NCBI GenBank assembly: GCA_026122225.1
Contig: JANEZZ010000982.1
Span: 1,049,501-1,113,500 of the forward strand
Source of the DNA: Heloderma charlesbogerti
Lineage: Eukaryota > Chordata > Lepidosauria > Squamata > Helodermatidae
Reading direction: 5' to 3'
DNA: 64,000 bases
A model generated the notes under the pieces. That model was not told the DNA's origin, did no database searches, and was given only the letters and a program-made list of their open reading frames with translations. The number at the start of each line of letters is the position of its first letter. The stretch's first letter is position 1. The position numbers and the translations under genes were made by a program. This document shows, one piece after another, positions 63,640 to 64,000 of the stretch.

Positions 63640-64000
63640 TGAATGGTATTATCTCCTTCTAAAGCCATCTAAGACAGTGGCTGTCACCATGGCTTGGAGC
63701 AGCAGATTCCATAGATTAACCATGCACTGTGTGAGAAGGGAGGATAGGGCTGGATGTGCCTGATCTCGTCTGATCTCAGAAGCTAAGCATGGTCAGCCCT
63801 GGTTGGTACTTGGATTGGAATCAAGCCTGGGAGGCTTGGGAATCAGGAAGCCTGGGAATCAAGCTTCCTGCACTGAGCAGGGGGTAGGACTCGATGGTCT
63901 TGTAGGCCCCTTCCAACCCTATGATTCTGTGAAAGTCTTGCCTTTGTTTCTGTCCTGAGTCTACCACCCATCCGTTTCAATGGGTGATCCCCACCCCACC
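63640..64000 (-). pseudogene. CR1-type LINE ORF2 end, antisense, runs off window
   Basis: TTCTAAAGCCATCTAAGACA (antisense DGFKR) and CAGATTCCATAGATTAACC (antisense WN) run into CTGTCCTGAGTCTACCACCC. A 5S-derived SINE splits it. It continues beyond position 64000. Confidence 0.75.
63745..63932 (+). mobile_element. 5S rRNA-derived SINE with CR1 tail, second copy
   Basis: GCCTGATCTCGTCTGATCTC then AGAAGCTAAGCATGGTCAGC and TTGGTACTTGGATTGG match 5S rRNA. An internal duplication (CTGGGAATC.. twice) precedes the CR1 tail GGACTCGATGGTCTTGTAGG. Box A has one change relative to the 25455 copy. GTGAGAAG before it and GTGAAAGT after it may be the TSD. Confidence 0.82.

Noticed and set aside
63745..63932. 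Functional 5S rRNA gene
   Set aside because: The 5S 3' third is missing and replaced by a CR1 tail, with an internal duplication, so it is a SINE.

Overview
The window looks like intergenic or intronic DNA from a squamate reptile, most likely a lizard. Two copies of a SINE with the Sauria-SINE layout (tRNA-like head, Bov-B/RTE-type tail) sit beside many L2- and CR1-type LINE remnants, tRNA- and 5S-rRNA-derived SINEs, and dense miniature DNA transposons with perfect or near-perfect target-site duplications (TSDs). I found no host protein-coding exon, no tRNA or rRNA gene, no CRISPR array and nothing bacterial. The long open frames lie in repeats, GC-rich palindromes or low-complexity DNA. The only recognisable coding homology is decayed LINE reverse transcriptase/ORF2.

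Layout. Positions 460-3092 hold three complete, separately inserted, CpG-rich non-autonomous hAT-type elements, each built from nested palindromes. Relatives lie at 5843 (truncated) and 32115 (complete, with a perfect 8-bp TSD inside a CR1 LINE). Simpler hAT-like relatives with the same TAGGGATG...CATCCCTA ends lie at 4320, 9255, 17538, 29419, 50440, 50979, 52110 and 57840. Positions 12.6-16.2 kb contain a Sauria SINE with a 17-bp TSD, an L2 ORF2 remnant splitting a Harbinger-like MITE, and an antisense L2. Positions 18.6-25.6 kb mix SINEs, L2 ends, a possible solo LTR and a 5S-derived SINE. Positions 27.4-33 kb hold a Harbinger-like 858-bp element, foldback elements and two CR1 copies. Positions 35-39.8 kb carry small MITEs, CR1 and L2. 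Positions 43.8-44.4 kb are a 64-bp minisatellite. Positions 44.4-52.7 kb are dense in MITEs, LINE fragments and hAT-like elements. Positions 55-64 kb hold a second Sauria SINE, nested repeats and a second 5S SINE. The low-repeat blocks between them could carry conserved non-coding elements, which cannot be tested from one sequence.

Main lead. The palindromic hAT-type elements share an architecture I do not recognise from a named family. Tandem hairpins are arranged as a larger palindrome, with divergent YY1-like sites (AAATGGCGGC) inside. Near each end lies a U1-type 5' splice donor (AAG or CAG, then GTAAGT) pointing out of the element. All nine ends that can be inspected have such a donor-like site, and an independent palindromic element at 45801 repeats the theme (YY1-like sites followed by outward CAG/GTGAGT-type donors). 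This is what a mobile bidirectional promoter/first-exon module would look like. That function is inference and needs RNA evidence.
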